A stretch of 64,000 bases of DNA from NCBI RefSeq assembly GCF_020616155.1, contig NZ_CP085530.1, positions 1,363,501-1,427,500 of the forward strand. Direction: 5' to 3'. Shown here piece after piece: positions 27,051 through 35,706 of the stretch. Below the pieces are notes generated by a model. It saw only the letters and a program-made list of their open reading frames with translations, was not told the origin of the DNA and made no database searches. Position 1 is the first letter of the stretch, and every line of letters begins with the position of its first letter. A program made the translations under genes and the position numbers. Source of the stretch: Vogesella sp. XCS3 (GTDB lineage Bacteria > Pseudomonadota > Gammaproteobacteria > Burkholderiales > Chromobacteriaceae).

Positions 27051-28800
27051 GTTTCGTGAGCTCAACCACAGGAATGACTGCTGCTCTAGCCCTTGAATGG
27101 CTGGCGATTCCGCCAGCCGCGTGGCTAGTACAGTTATTGACACGAGTCCAAGACTCGCTACGCTCGTTTTTTGGCGAAAATTCAACGCTCCATTCATGAA
27201 TACGGGAGCGAACAAATAGGCCATCACCAATATCAACCAGGCCAAGAATACGAATGCCTTTTTCTTCGCCATATCGGTTCAGAAGACCAGTTTCACGGCT
27301 GAGTCTGAAAGGTAAATCAGCAAGCCTTAGTCCCGTACCACCAAGCACACGTACAAACTCAGCCCAATCACCAGTATCTGCAGCCACAGCGGCCCGCATA
27401 ATGATGTCGCTATCGATGACAATCCCAAGGATGGAAAAGAGCCGGCGGCATTCTCGCCAAAAGGTTACAGGTGCAACACCGATCTGCTGAAACTGGCGTA
27501 TCCCCCAGCACCATGCCCAGCCCAAAACACGCTCTGCTGCAACGGGGGTATCAATACCATCAAAATTAGTACCGACAGGTTCTCCATTATTTTTGAATCC
27601 ATCAATGTTCTTGCAGACATACTTAACGATGTAGCCAGCAGCAGTACCACGCGACCAATCAATCTCTTTGCATTTAAATCGTGGAGAAATGTCATTACCC
27701 AGCTCTGCCCGATCTTCACGGGTGGCGTAATCGGCAAAGACATCAACCATTTCCGCTGCCTGCTCATTTGGAACAAACAACAAAAGATGCCAGTGTGGTG
27801 TACCGTCATGATGTGGCTCCGCAATTCGGAAGCCATACGGAGCGATCCCTCGACGATGCAACTCAGCACGCATACGGGAAAAAACACCAGAAAGGTATTG
27901 CTGTGCTTGGCGAGGCGTAGAACCGCAGTATTTGTCGTTAGCCACAACCTTGTTCTTGCCCAGCTTCCGGTAGGCGTGGAAACGTGAAGGGCAGGTAATA
28001 GTCAGGAATAGACCGGCATGGCCAAGGGTTCGCGCGATAGTTTCGAAACCCGCAATCCGAGTCATCAACTCTGCACGACGGATATCAGGATTAGATACAG
28101 ACAGATCTGCAAGCTCTGCCAGTGTGTACTGCTGCCCTAACTCATTGAATGCCAGCAGACCTTCCAGAAGCGCACGGTTACGGCAGCGTTGGCCCCTGAA
28201 GCGAACTAGCGTCTCATCTGACACATAGAGCCCAGCTTTTTGATTCACTAGACCGCAGCGAATAGCTTCGGCCTCGACCTTGCGAGTAGTTCCCTTGCGG
28301 AAGACTTTTCGCCAAAAGGCTTCATCGACCAAGCGGGCAAAGAGCGACTCTTCCGTTACTCCTTTCACACCTAACCTGGGTAAGCGTGTACTCCCATCGG
28401 GAGCATCATCACTCGCATGGAAATACACATCCCGGTCAGCCAGGTAGCTGCTTAGGAGTCCCAACAGCTCACCGTGACTTTTATCCCTATGCAGTCTCTG
28501 GAAAAGCTGGATATATTCAGCCGTTTCCTTAGCCTGTTCACAAAGCTCTTTGTCAGTCGCGTTCAAATTCAACTGACCCGCTGCACGAGCGAAGTAATCA
28601 CGGCGATCTTGAACATGTAGGTTTGCCGCACGACGGGCATCCCCGTCGTACTTGAACCCATTCGAAAAGAGAATTTTGTTGTGCTGACGCCGAATATCCT
28701 TTGCAAACGCAGCAGGAATACGACGAAGCCAGTGAGCAACGCGCTCACGGTCTTGCTTTAGGCAAGCGCGGCGGTATTCGAGCGACAGCGCAGACAGCAC
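27051..28800 (-). pseudogene. phage/plasmid HUH replication endonuclease (GpA-like), C-terminus removed by IS
   Basis: About 583 native residues remain; the frame then runs into the IS right end and stops after some 16 IS-derived codons. The HUH metal site is seen in HHDGTPHWHLLLF near residue 333. The paired tyrosines YIVKYVCKNIDG near 391 are the nicking residues of rolling-circle enzymes of the P2 gene-A type. P2 GpA is about 760 residues, so a C-terminal portion is missing. The catalytic core is intact, so some nicking activity could remain. Confidence 0.82.
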
Positions 28801-28802
28801 GA

Positions 28803-29123
28803 TCAGTCCTCGACAGCAACGTAGGAGTTAACAACAGGACGACGAGTGAAGCGCTCACCTGTGTCCTTATCCACATACTGGAACGACTTACCGCGATAAC
28901 CACCGCACACAACCGATACTTCGATCGTTTCACCGATCTGACCCAGCCGTTTACGACTACGAATCTCGACCGTGGCTGGCGCACTGTATTGATCTGGAGC
29001 AGGCAGCGTCACCTCTGTGAAAACTGCATCATCCGACTTACGGACAGCATTGACACGACCGGCCAGAACCGCTTGGTTGACGCGGGATTGATTCTTTACT
29101 TCAGCGACATTGGGGGTACTCAT
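28803..29123 (-). CDS. small ssDNA-binding-like protein
   Basis: A 106-residue soluble protein directly upstream of the replication endonuclease (2 bases apart). It has an OB-fold-like pattern of beta strands (QAVLAGRVNAVRKSDDAVFTEVTLPAP; ATVEIRSRKRLGQIGETIEVSVVCGGYRGKSF) and resembles ssDNA-binding proteins encoded next to Rep in filamentous phages and rolling-circle elements. The family call is by pattern and context only. It likely coats the single strand released by the nickase. Confidence 0.6.
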   Translation of the reverse strand: MSTPNVAEVKNQSRVNQAVLAGRVNAVRKSDDAVFTEVTLPAPDQYSAPATVEIRSRKRLGQIGETIEVSVVCGGYRGKSFQYVDKDTGERFTRRPVVNSYVAVED

Positions 29124-29156
29124 TTGATAGTCCTCTCAGCGATCAGCAGATAGTGT

Positions 29157-29465
29157 TCAACCGACTAATGCAGATTTCCCCGCACGGGTACGTGCCTGGC
29201 TAACCGCAGAACTAGGCTGAACAGGAAAAGGGATAGGGTCTTCAGGAAAGGATTTGCACTCTCTGTCAAGACAACGTGCATTCAATAGAGCAACATTGAC
29301 GAGAGACCAGCGGCCAACAGAAACAACCGGGATGTAGCCACGGTCAATCCACTTATTGACGGTGTCATGAGTCACGCCGACGAGATCAGCAAAACGCTGC
29401 CTAGTCAGCAGTGGCGTTGCCCCTCCTGATTGGGAGAGGTTTCCGATGTTGAGGTTGTCACCCAT
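29157..29465 (-). CDS. helix-turn-helix phage-type regulator
   Basis: A 102-residue protein with an AlpA/MerR-like helix-turn-helix (TRQRFADLVGVTHDTVNKWIDRGYIPVVSVGRWSLVNVALL, residues 21-61). Such proteins act as excisionases or early regulators of integrated elements. It is divergent from the following plus-strand regulator, with a strong palindromic operator in the 75-base gap. It probably heads the replication operon. Confidence 0.7.
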   Translation of the reverse strand: MGDNLNIGNLSQSGGATPLLTRQRFADLVGVTHDTVNKWIDRGYIPVVSVGRWSLVNVALLNARCLDRECKSFPEDPIPFPVQPSSAVSQARTRAGKSALVG

Positions 29466-29487
29466 AATTACACCATTGGTTCATCCA

Positions 29488-29518
29488 ATCCGGATCATTG
29501 ATCCGGAACAATGATCCG
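29488..29518. promoter_or_regulatory. palindromic operator of the island's regulatory switch
   Basis: A perfect inverted repeat CGGATCATTG (29491-29500) and CAATGATCCG (29509-29518) is separated by eight bases. The left arm overlaps the palindrome ATCCGGAT (29488-29495), and ATCCGGA recurs at 29501. It lies between divergent regulatory genes and is the likely binding site for one or both products. Confidence 0.7.
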
Positions 29519-29540
29519 TATCATATGAGGAACGCAAAAA

Positions 29541-30356
29541 ATGTCAAGTGCTTTGCGCGACCGGCTCATGGAGCTGATCGATCGACTCACCATTGAGTCA
29601 CGCCGCTTTCGTCAACTAGATGAGTGGACAAAGTGCCCTGCTGATAGCTGGCGCAAGTTCTACGTTGGGCGGCAACGCTGCACTGAGGAAATGCTAGAAG
29701 GGCTGTGTCGAAACTTTCCAAGCCTTTCAATGTGGATAGTCACAGGAAAGCATGATTATGCGAATCAACAGTATGACCCTGCGGGGTATATTGCGATCGA
29801 TAAAACAAGCCTATCCACCATTTTTGAAAAAGACCCAGCACAGATAACTGAAGAAGAATATTTACGCCTTGAGATTGAACTGGCTAGGCAACAAATGATT
29901 TACGAAGAAGGTAAATCTGGCTTATCTGTTTCCAAAATCATTGAAACCATGGAAATGCGAGAACGAAAAATGTCTCGCAACGACATGCTCAATGAGAAAT
30001 TAGATGAACAAGAAAAAATTCTACGCCACGAACACATGAAAGCCCGCCTAAGAAGAGCACAGAATGGAGAGGTGATAACCAATGTACCTCACGTGATAAA
30101 CCTAAGAGATCCATACTCGGCTCCATCATTTGAATGGGGCTATCACGGAACTGGTCCAAAAGAATTAGCTGCTAATATTTTGCACTGGCATGGATGCACC
30201 ATTGAACAAGCAAAAATGCTAGCTACAGACTTTTCACAAGACATCATCGCTTCACTACAGCACAACGAAGCTGAATTATCAGAGAGTGAGACCCAGAACT
30301 GGCTAAGCATGAAAGGTTATAAAATATTAGAAAAATACAATCAAAATGAGCATTAA
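29541..30356 (+). CDS. putative phage regulator with DUF6166-like C-terminal part
   Basis: A 271-residue protein. Residues 1-65 (LRDRLMELIDRL, DSWRKFYVGRQRCTEEML, FPSLSMWIVTGKHD) look like a phage-type DNA-binding domain. The middle (about 95-175) is highly charged and probably coiled-coil. A C-terminal segment, FEWGYHGTGPKELAANIL then AKMLATDFSQDIIASL, resembles the DUF6166 pattern (F-x-W-G-Y-x-G-S/T-G-P). The fusion is unusual. The gene is AT-rich and overlaps the integrase start by 11 bases. Likely a switch protein. Confidence 0.6.
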   Translation: MSSALRDRLMELIDRLTIESRRFRQLDEWTKCPADSWRKFYVGRQRCTEEMLEGLCRNFPSLSMWIVTGKHDYANQQYDPAGYIAIDKTSLSTIFEKDPAQITEEEYLRLEIELARQQMIYEEGKSGLSVSKIIETMEMRERKMSRNDMLNEKLDEQEKILRHEHMKARLRRAQNGEVITNVPHVINLRDPYSAPSFEWGYHGTGPKELAANILHWHGCTIEQAKMLATDFSQDIIASLQHNEAELSESETQNWLSMKGYKILEKYNQNEH

Positions 30357-31350
30357 AAAGACAGAAACTGGTTGGATTGTTGACATTCAACCAGGAGGAC
30401 GTGGGCATAAACGTTTCCGGAAAACGTTCGATACAAAACGTGAAGCACTAGAGTGGGAAACCTGGGTCAAGGGGCAGACACAGCAAGAGCCCGAATGGTC
30501 GCCCAAGTCAAAGAAAGACAGACGGCGGCTAACTGAGTTGATCGAGCTGTGGTGGCAGCATCACGGGCAGCAACTGCGGGATGGGGAACACACGCGCAAC
30601 CGGCTAAGGCAGCTTGCCGACATGATGGGCAATCCGCTGGCCACAGAGGTCACAGCTGAGTCATTTGCAGCCTACCGAAGCATTCGGCTTGATGCTGGCG
30701 TCAAAGCAAACACCGTCAACAGGGAACATGCTTATCTTAGAGCGGTATTCAATGAGCTAAAGCGGCTCGGCCATTGGAATGGCGAAAACCCTCTTTCGGC
30801 AGTTCGACAGTTCAAGATCGTGGAGAGCGAATTATCTTTCCTCACACTTGAGCAAATCAAAACTCTACTGGCTGAACTGGATCGTAGCCAGAATGCCCAT
30901 GTCGGGCTTGTGACCAGAGTCGCGCTAGCTACTGGAGCGCGGTGGAGTGAGGCTGAAGGGTTGCGTTCGAGCCAGCTTAGGGAAAATGCAATCGACTTTA
31001 GCAGGACAAAATCGGGGAAAAACAGGACAGTCCCTATCTCGGCCGACCTGGCAAGCATGCTGCATGCGCAAGCTTGCCAGCACACGGGAGCACTATTTGG
31101 CCCGTGCTATGAAGCATTCCGGGATGCCGTAGCCAGGACAGACATCGAACTACCCAAAGGGCAAATGACCCATGTGCTGAGACACACCTTTGCCAGTCAC
31201 TTCATGATGAATGGCGGCAACATTTTGGCACTCCAACGCATTCTAGGCCATAGCACGCTGACCATGACTATGCGTTACGCGCATCTATCGCCAGATCATC
31301 TAGCAGAAGCAGCGACACTTAACCCTCTATCGCGGTTGACAGTTGGTTGA
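30346..31350 (+). CDS. tyrosine-family site-specific integrase
   Basis: A 334-residue phage-type integrase. An N-terminal arm-binding region is followed by a SAM-like core-binding domain (about 60-150) and the catalytic domain. That domain has Arg in TGARWSEAEGL near 200, HVLRHTFASHF near 277, LGHSTLTMTMRYAHLSP with the histidine, and nucleophile Tyr near 310. The gene ends 63 bases from the 3' end of tRNA-Leu(UAA), the typical arrangement for integration into a tRNA gene. The start overlaps the preceding regulator. Confidence 0.93.
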   Translation: MSIKKTETGWIVDIQPGGRGHKRFRKTFDTKREALEWETWVKGQTQQEPEWSPKSKKDRRRLTELIELWWQHHGQQLRDGEHTRNRLRQLADMMGNPLATEVTAESFAAYRSIRLDAGVKANTVNREHAYLRAVFNELKRLGHWNGENPLSAVRQFKIVESELSFLTLEQIKTLLAELDRSQNAHVGLVTRVALATGARWSEAEGLRSSQLRENAIDFSRTKSGKNRTVPISADLASMLHAQACQHTGALFGPCYEAFRDAVARTDIELPKGQMTHVLRHTFASHFMMNGGNILALQRILGHSTLTMTMRYAHLSPDHLAEAATLNPLSRLTVG

Positions 31351-31376
31351 CACTTCACATTTGCCAAAGAAAGAAA

Positions 31377-31403
31377 AAAGGCTTACCCAGCAGGTAAGCC
31401 TTT
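31377..31403 (-). terminator. terminator of tRNA-Leu (possibly bidirectional)
   Basis: AAAGGCTTACC (31377-31387) pairs with GGTAAGCCTTT (31393-31403). On the minus strand it is followed by a T-rich tract, fitting termination of tRNA-Leu transcripts. On the plus strand it may also end the integrase transcript. Confidence 0.8.
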
Positions 31404-31413
31404 GATTTCTTTG

Positions 31414-31498
31414 TGGTGCCCCGGGCCGGGGTCGAACCGGCACAACCGAAGTCGAGGGATTTTAAGTCCCTTGTGTCTACCAATTTCACCACCGGGGC
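31414..31498 (-). tRNA. tRNA-Leu (UAA)
   Basis: An 85-base gene including an encoded CCA. The acceptor GCCCCGG pairs with CCGGGGC. The anticodon stem AGGGA/TCCCT encloses the loop CTTAAAA with anticodon UAA, and the variable arm is long as expected for leucine. The T arm is GCCGG-TTCGACC-CCGGC. The 3' end faces the integrase gene, so it is the likely attachment site of the island. Confidence 0.93.
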
Positions 31499-31628
31499 AC
31501 AGACAGGGTGCAGATTCTAGCCGAAAGCAGCCCTGCCGGCAATGCCGGCGGCGTGGGCGCGGGCGTATGTTGGTGCGGCCAACCCTGTTGCGCTGGCCAC
31601 CCTGCACTGCGCTACGACGCGTGGCGGC

Positions 31629-32912
31629 TTAGCGTTCCAGAATGGCGGTAACACCCTGGCCGCCGGCAGCGCAGATGCTGATCAGGCCTCGGCCGCTGCC
31701 TTTTTCTGCCAGCAGCTTGGCCAGCGTGGCCACCACCCGGCCACCGGTGGCGGCAAAGGGGTGGCCGGCGGCGATAGAGCTGCCGTTCACGTTGAGGCGG
31801 CTGCGGTCGATGCTGCCCAGCGCGCCAGGCAGACCCAGCTTGCTCTGGCAGAAGTCGTCGGACTCCCACGCCGCCAGCGTGCACAGCACCACGGCGGCGA
31901 AGGCTTCGTGGATTTCGTAGAAGTCGAAGTCCTGCAGCGCCAGGCCGTGCTTTTGCAGCATGCGCGGGATGGCGTAGGCCGGCGCCATCAGCAGGCCTTC
32001 ACGTTCATCGATGTAGTCGACGGCGGCCACTTCGCCGGCGGTGATGTAGGCCAGGATGGGCAAGTTATGGGCGCGGGCCCAGTCTTCGCTGGCCAGCAGC
32101 ACGGCGGAGGCACCGTCGGTCAGCGGCGAGGCGTTGGCTGCGGTGATGGTGCCACCGTTGCGGGCAAAGGCCGGCGCGAGCTTGGCCATTTTGTCCAGGC
32201 TGCTATCGGGGCGCAGGTTGTTGTCGCGCTGCAGACCGTGGTAGGGCATAACCAGGTCGTCGAAGAAGCCGCGGTCGTAGGCAGCGGCCAGCTTCTGGTG
32301 GCTGGCCAGCGCCAGCGCGTCTTGCGCCTGGCGGGTAATACCGTAGCGCTGGGCGGTGATCTCGGCGTGCTGGCCCATGCTCTTGCCGGTGCGCGGCTCG
32401 GCGTTGGCTGGCAGCTCGGGCTTGAGGTTGGCCGGGTTCAGCAGGCGTGGCAGCAGCTTGAGCTTGTCCGCGGTACTGCGGGCGGCATTGATGTCCATCA
32501 GCGCACGCTGCAGGCCACGGCTGACGGCCACCGGCGCGTCGGAGGTGGTGTCGGTACCGCAGGCGATGCCGGCGTCGATCTGGCCCAGCGCGATCTTGTT
32601 GGCTACCAGGATGGTGGCTTCCAGCCCGGTGCCGCAGGCTTGCTGGATGTCGTAGGCCGGGGTATGGGGGTGCAGGCCGCTGGACAGTACGCATTCGCGC
32701 ACCATATTCCAGTCGCGGGCGTGCTTCATCACCGCGCCACCCACCACCTCGCCCAGCAGCCGGCCTTGCAGGCCGCATTTTTCCACCAGCCCCTTCAGGG
32801 TGTCGGTAAGCATGGTGCGGTTGGACAGCTGGCTGTAGGCGGTGCCGGAGCGGGCGAAGGGGATGCGGTTGGCGCCGACGATGGCGACTTTGCGCGGGGT
32901 ACCGTGCAGCAT
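31629..32912 (-). CDS. fadI: acetyl-CoA C-acyltransferase (thiolase, FadI-like)
   Basis: A 427-residue thiolase that cleaves 3-ketoacyl-CoA to acetyl-CoA and a shortened acyl-CoA. The acyl-accepting cysteine is in QQACGTGLEA near residue 98. The histidines are in YEIHEAFAA and GHPFAATGGR, and the second cysteine in CAAGGQGVTAILER at the C-terminus. Length and the N-terminal VAIVGANRIPFARSGTAY match FadI rather than FadA. It stands alone here, without fadJ, after the island. Confidence 0.88.
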   Translation of the reverse strand: MLHGTPRKVAIVGANRIPFARSGTAYSQLSNRTMLTDTLKGLVEKCGLQGRLLGEVVGGAVMKHARDWNMVRECVLSSGLHPHTPAYDIQQACGTGLEATILVANKIALGQIDAGIACGTDTTSDAPVAVSRGLQRALMDINAARSTADKLKLLPRLLNPANLKPELPANAEPRTGKSMGQHAEITAQRYGITRQAQDALALASHQKLAAAYDRGFFDDLVMPYHGLQRDNNLRPDSSLDKMAKLAPAFARNGGTITAANASPLTDGASAVLLASEDWARAHNLPILAYITAGEVAAVDYIDEREGLLMAPAYAIPRMLQKHGLALQDFDFYEIHEAFAAVVLCTLAAWESDDFCQSKLGLPGALGSIDRSRLNVNGSSIAAGHPFAATGGRVVATLAKLLAEKGSGRGLISICAAGGQGVTAILER

Positions 32913-33093
32913 GGGGGATTCCTCGTGTTGGTGTGGGCGGGGGGCTCTGCGGCCTTTGCCGGCTGCCGTGGCGGCAGCGCTGGCCCACAGTTAAACACGC
33001 GTTTTAATTTGCCTCAAGCCCCATGCAGCAACATCTGCGGCCAACTTTGACTGGCTACGTCACCTTTATAGAGCGCAGCCGGTAGCCAAGCGC

Positions 33094-33558
33094 TTAGCTG
33101 TCGCCAGCGGGCGGCAGGCCGGCGCTGCCCAGCCGGTGCAGGATGGCAATGGCCTGGCCGGTGGGCTGCGCCACCACGTCGGCCAGCGTATAGCGGTCCA
33201 GCACGCTAAAGAAGGCCGCCAGCGCCTCGTCCAGCACGCCTTTCAGCCGGCACTGGCCACGCAGCGCACAGGGCGGCTCGGCGCAATCGATCAGCACCGT
33301 TACCTGCTCCAGCTGGCGAATCACCTGCCCCAGGCGGTATTGGTCGGCCGGCATGGCCAGCGCCAGGCCACCGCCTTTGCCGCGCGTGGTGGCCAGCCAG
33401 CCTTGCTGCGCCATGGCGTGCACTACCTTCATCAGGTGATTGCGCGAGATGGCAAAGCGTTCGGCGATTTCGGCGATGGTGACGGGCTGCTCGCGCTCCT
33501 GGTAGCTGAGGTACATCAGGACGCGCAGGCCCAGGTCGGTAAACTGGGTAAGTTGCAT
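33094..33558 (-). CDS. nsrR: Rrf2-family nitric-oxide-sensing repressor NsrR
   Basis: A 154-residue Fe-S repressor. The winged helix (MQLTQFTDLGLRVLMYLS; IAERFAISRNHLMKVVHAM) is followed by three cysteines in CAEPPCALRGQC, the NsrR cluster ligands. ATG 33558 gives the family-typical N-terminus. It lies 80 bases downstream of hmp on the same strand, and two NsrR-like palindromes precede hmp, so it very likely represses hmp and releases when NO attacks its cluster. Confidence 0.92.
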   Translation of the reverse strand: MQLTQFTDLGLRVLMYLSYQEREQPVTIAEIAERFAISRNHLMKVVHAMAQQGWLATTRGKGGGLALAMPADQYRLGQVIRQLEQVTVLIDCAEPPCALRGQCRLKGVLDEALAAFFSVLDRYTLADVVAQPTGQAIAILHRLGSAGLPPAGDS

Positions 33559-33638
33559 AACGTTAGGCGGCGTGGAAACACTGCGCAGCATACGCTGCCT
33601 GCCGCCGGCTGACAAAACCCGGCGGCAGGCAAGGCCGC

Positions 33639-34850
33639 TTAGCCCAGGCCGTTACCGCCGGTGCCGAAAGCTTCGGCGTGGAGGTTGGCCGCAGGCACGC
33701 CCAATGCCAGCAGGCTGGCCTGCTGCGCCTGCATGAAAGCCAGCGGGCCGCACAGGTAGTAATGCGCGTCCGGCAGCACGTTGGCCGCACCCAGCTGCAT
33801 GCGGCCAACCTGGCTGGCCACCGCACCGTGTGCCGGCAAGCGGTCGGCCTGCTCGTACCACACTGTTACCTGCAGCTGCGGGTACTCGGCCGCCAGATTG
33901 GCCAGGTGCGTGCCAAAAGCCTGTACCGACGGGCTGCGGCACGCGTGCAGGAACTGCACCGGGCGTGGCTGGCCGGCCTGTAGCAGCGTATCCAGCATGG
34001 CTATCATCGGGGTAATACCGACACCGGCGCTGATCAGCACCACCGGCGTGTCGGCGGCGGTATCCAACCAGAAGTCACCCATCGGCGGCGCCACGTCGAT
34101 CAGCGCGCCCTCCTCTACCGTGTCGTGCAGCACATTGGACACCATGCCGGCCGGGCTATCCGCCGTGGCGGCTTCACGCTTGACGGAAATACGCAAGCTG
34201 CTGCCACCAGGGGCACACGACAGGCTGTACTGGCGCGGCTGCATGATGCCCAGCTGCGGCACCGCCACGCGCACGGTAACGTACTGGCCCGGCAACCACA
34301 CCGGCAAGCTGCCGCCGTCGGCCGGCTGCAAGTAAAACGACGTGATCTCGCTGCTTTCCGCTACCTTGCGTACCACACGGCAGGCGCGCCAGCCGCTCCA
34401 GCCCCCCGCCTGCGTGGCTGCCTGCTGGTACAGCGCAGCCTCTTCGGCAATCAGCAGGTCGGCCAGCTGGCCATAGGCCGCGCCCCAGGCCGCCAGCAAG
34501 GCCTCATCCGCCGCCTCCCCCAATACTTCGGAGATGGATGCCAGCAAGTGGCGGCCCACTACAGGGTAATGCTCGGCGCGAATACCCAGGCTGGCGTGCT
34601 TGTTGGCCACCAGCGTCAGCACCGGCGCCAGCACCGACGGGTTGTCGATATGTTCGGCATAGGCCGCCACCGCCATCGCCAGCGCTTGCTGCTGGCTACC
34701 GGCCTGCTGGTGGCCCTGGTTAAAGATCTGCTTCAGCTCCGGGTTGTGCTGGAACATGCGGGCATAAAAATGACGGGTAAGCGCCACGCCGTGGGTTTTG
34801 AGTACCGGGGCGGTGGCTTTGACGAGTTGGCGGGTGGCTTGATCCAGCAT
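33639..34850 (-). CDS. hmp: flavohaemoprotein nitric oxide dioxygenase
   Basis: A 403-residue enzyme that oxidises NO to nitrate with O2 and NAD(P)H. The globin domain occupies residues 1-140 (proximal haem histidine in LGIRAEHYPVVGRHLL near 85). The FAD-binding part has PRQYSLSC near 205 and the NAD part GVGITPMIAML near 275. The C-terminal YYLCGPLAFM is typical. ATG 34850 gives the standard MLDQATRQLVKATAP start. Three copies of the interspersed repeat or its near-match lie inside the 3' part. Confidence 0.95.
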   Translation of the reverse strand: MLDQATRQLVKATAPVLKTHGVALTRHFYARMFQHNPELKQIFNQGHQQAGSQQQALAMAVAAYAEHIDNPSVLAPVLTLVANKHASLGIRAEHYPVVGRHLLASISEVLGEAADEALLAAWGAAYGQLADLLIAEEAALYQQAATQAGGWSGWRACRVVRKVAESSEITSFYLQPADGGSLPVWLPGQYVTVRVAVPQLGIMQPRQYSLSCAPGGSSLRISVKREAATADSPAGMVSNVLHDTVEEGALIDVAPPMGDFWLDTAADTPVVLISAGVGITPMIAMLDTLLQAGQPRPVQFLHACRSPSVQAFGTHLANLAAEYPQLQVTVWYEQADRLPAHGAVASQVGRMQLGAANVLPDAHYYLCGPLAFMQAQQASLLALGVPAANLHAEAFGTGGNGLG

Positions 34851-34862
34851 GGCGGGCTCCAA

Positions 34863-34885
34863 TAGATGAATTTAAAATGAATCTT
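34863..34885 (-). promoter_or_regulatory. NsrR-type operator, proximal to hmp
   Basis: TAGATG - 11 bases - AATCTT with an AT-rich AATTTAAAATG centre resembles the NsrR consensus AAGATG-N11-CATCTT with two mismatched end bases. It lies 13-35 bases before the hmp start codon and would cover the ribosome site or early transcript. Confidence 0.6.
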
Positions 34886-34933
34886 CAAGGGTAAAAAACT
34901 GGCGCCACAGCTTTGTTTGGCGCCTGCAACATT

Positions 34934-34956
34934 AAGATGTGCAAAATATACATCTT
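34934..34956 (-). promoter_or_regulatory. NsrR-type operator, distal to hmp
   Basis: AAGATG (34934-34939) and CATCTT (34951-34956) are separated by exactly 11 bases, TGCAAAATATA, matching the NsrR palindrome architecture exactly in the outer arms. It lies about 85-105 bases upstream of hmp, where a promoter would be. Confidence 0.78.
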
Positions 34957-35142
34957 TAAAAGTGGCAATACAAGCATCCATTGCACAGCTGGATACCGGC
35001 CCCTGCCCCGCCGCATTCGGCCGAATACACATCACGGCGATGCAACACGGGCGCGGCAGCACGTCGCCGGCACGCAGCCCGGTACAGGCAAGGCCCCGAT
35101 GGCTGCGTCCGACAGGTGGTAGTCTGGAAGAATGGAATGAGA

Positions 35143-35175
35143 AAAGCCCGGCAGATCATTGATCTACCGGGCTTT
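35143..35175 (-). terminator. terminator of the tRNA-Gly/Cys operon
   Basis: AAAGCCCGG (35143-35151) pairs with CCGGGCTTT (35167-35175), with a second inner stem AGATC/GATCT. It lies just past the tRNA-Cys 3' end on the minus strand and is followed there by CTCATT. Confidence 0.8.
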
Positions 35176-35178
35176 ATC

Positions 35179-35252
35179 TGGAGGCGCGGTCCGGAGTCGA
35201 ACCGGACTGACCGGATTTGCAATCCGGGGCATAACCGCTTTGCTACCGCGCC
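35179..35252 (-). tRNA. tRNA-Cys (GCA)
   Basis: A 74-base gene with encoded CCA. Acceptor GGCGCGG pairs with CCGCGCC, anticodon loop TTGCAAA gives GCA, and the T arm is CCGG-TTCGACT-CCGG. It is the last gene of the tRNA operon. Confidence 0.93.
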
Positions 35253-35302
35253 AAAACTTGATTGCCTGAACATTAAACCATTCAAACAATTTGAACAATC
35301 TG

Positions 35303-35378
35303 TGGAGCGGGAAACGAGGCTCGAACTCGCGACCTCAACCTTGGCAAGGTTGCGCTCTACCAACTGAGCTATTCCCGC
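35303..35378 (-). tRNA. tRNA-Gly (GCC), fifth in transcription order
   Basis: A 76-base gene with acceptor GCGGGAA/TTCCCGC, anticodon GCC and encoded CCA. Position 26 is G, as in the three middle copies. Confidence 0.93.
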
Positions 35379-35403
35379 GTCGCATGGTACTGCTTAAATT
35401 TTA

Positions 35404-35479
35404 TGGAGCGGGAAACGAGGCTCGAACTCGCGACCTCAACCTTGGCAAGGTTGCGCTCTACCAACTGAGCTATTCCCGC
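35404..35479 (-). tRNA. tRNA-Gly (GCC), fourth copy
   Basis: Same 76-base sequence as its neighbours, anticodon GCC, encoded CCA, exactly 101 bases from the adjacent copies. Confidence 0.93.
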
Positions 35480-35504
35480 GTCGCATGGTACTGCTTAAAT
35501 TTTA

Positions 35505-35580
35505 TGGAGCGGGAAACGAGGCTCGAACTCGCGACCTCAACCTTGGCAAGGTTGCGCTCTACCAACTGAGCTATTCCCGC
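35505..35580 (-). tRNA. tRNA-Gly (GCC), third copy
   Basis: Same 76-base sequence, anticodon GCC, encoded CCA; it sits in the middle of the tandem set. Confidence 0.93.
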
Positions 35581-35605
35581 GTCGCATGGTACTGCTTAAA
35601 TTTTA

Positions 35606-35681
35606 TGGAGCGGGAAACGAGGCTCGAACTCGCGACCTCAACCTTGGCAAGGTTGCGCTCTACCAACTGAGCTATTCCCGC
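35606..35681 (-). tRNA. tRNA-Gly (GCC), second copy
   Basis: Same 76-base sequence, anticodon GCC, encoded CCA. The spacer between this and the first-transcribed copy has one base change (GGTGCT instead of GGTACT). Confidence 0.93.
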
Positions 35682-35706
35682 GTCGCATGGTGCTGCTTAA
35701 ATTTTA

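Noticed and set aside
31414..31498. Second attachment site as a duplicated tRNA-Leu 3' end
   Set aside because: I looked for the 3' portion of the tRNA near 23.4-24.0 kb and between the IS copies and found no copy, so no att pair is claimed.
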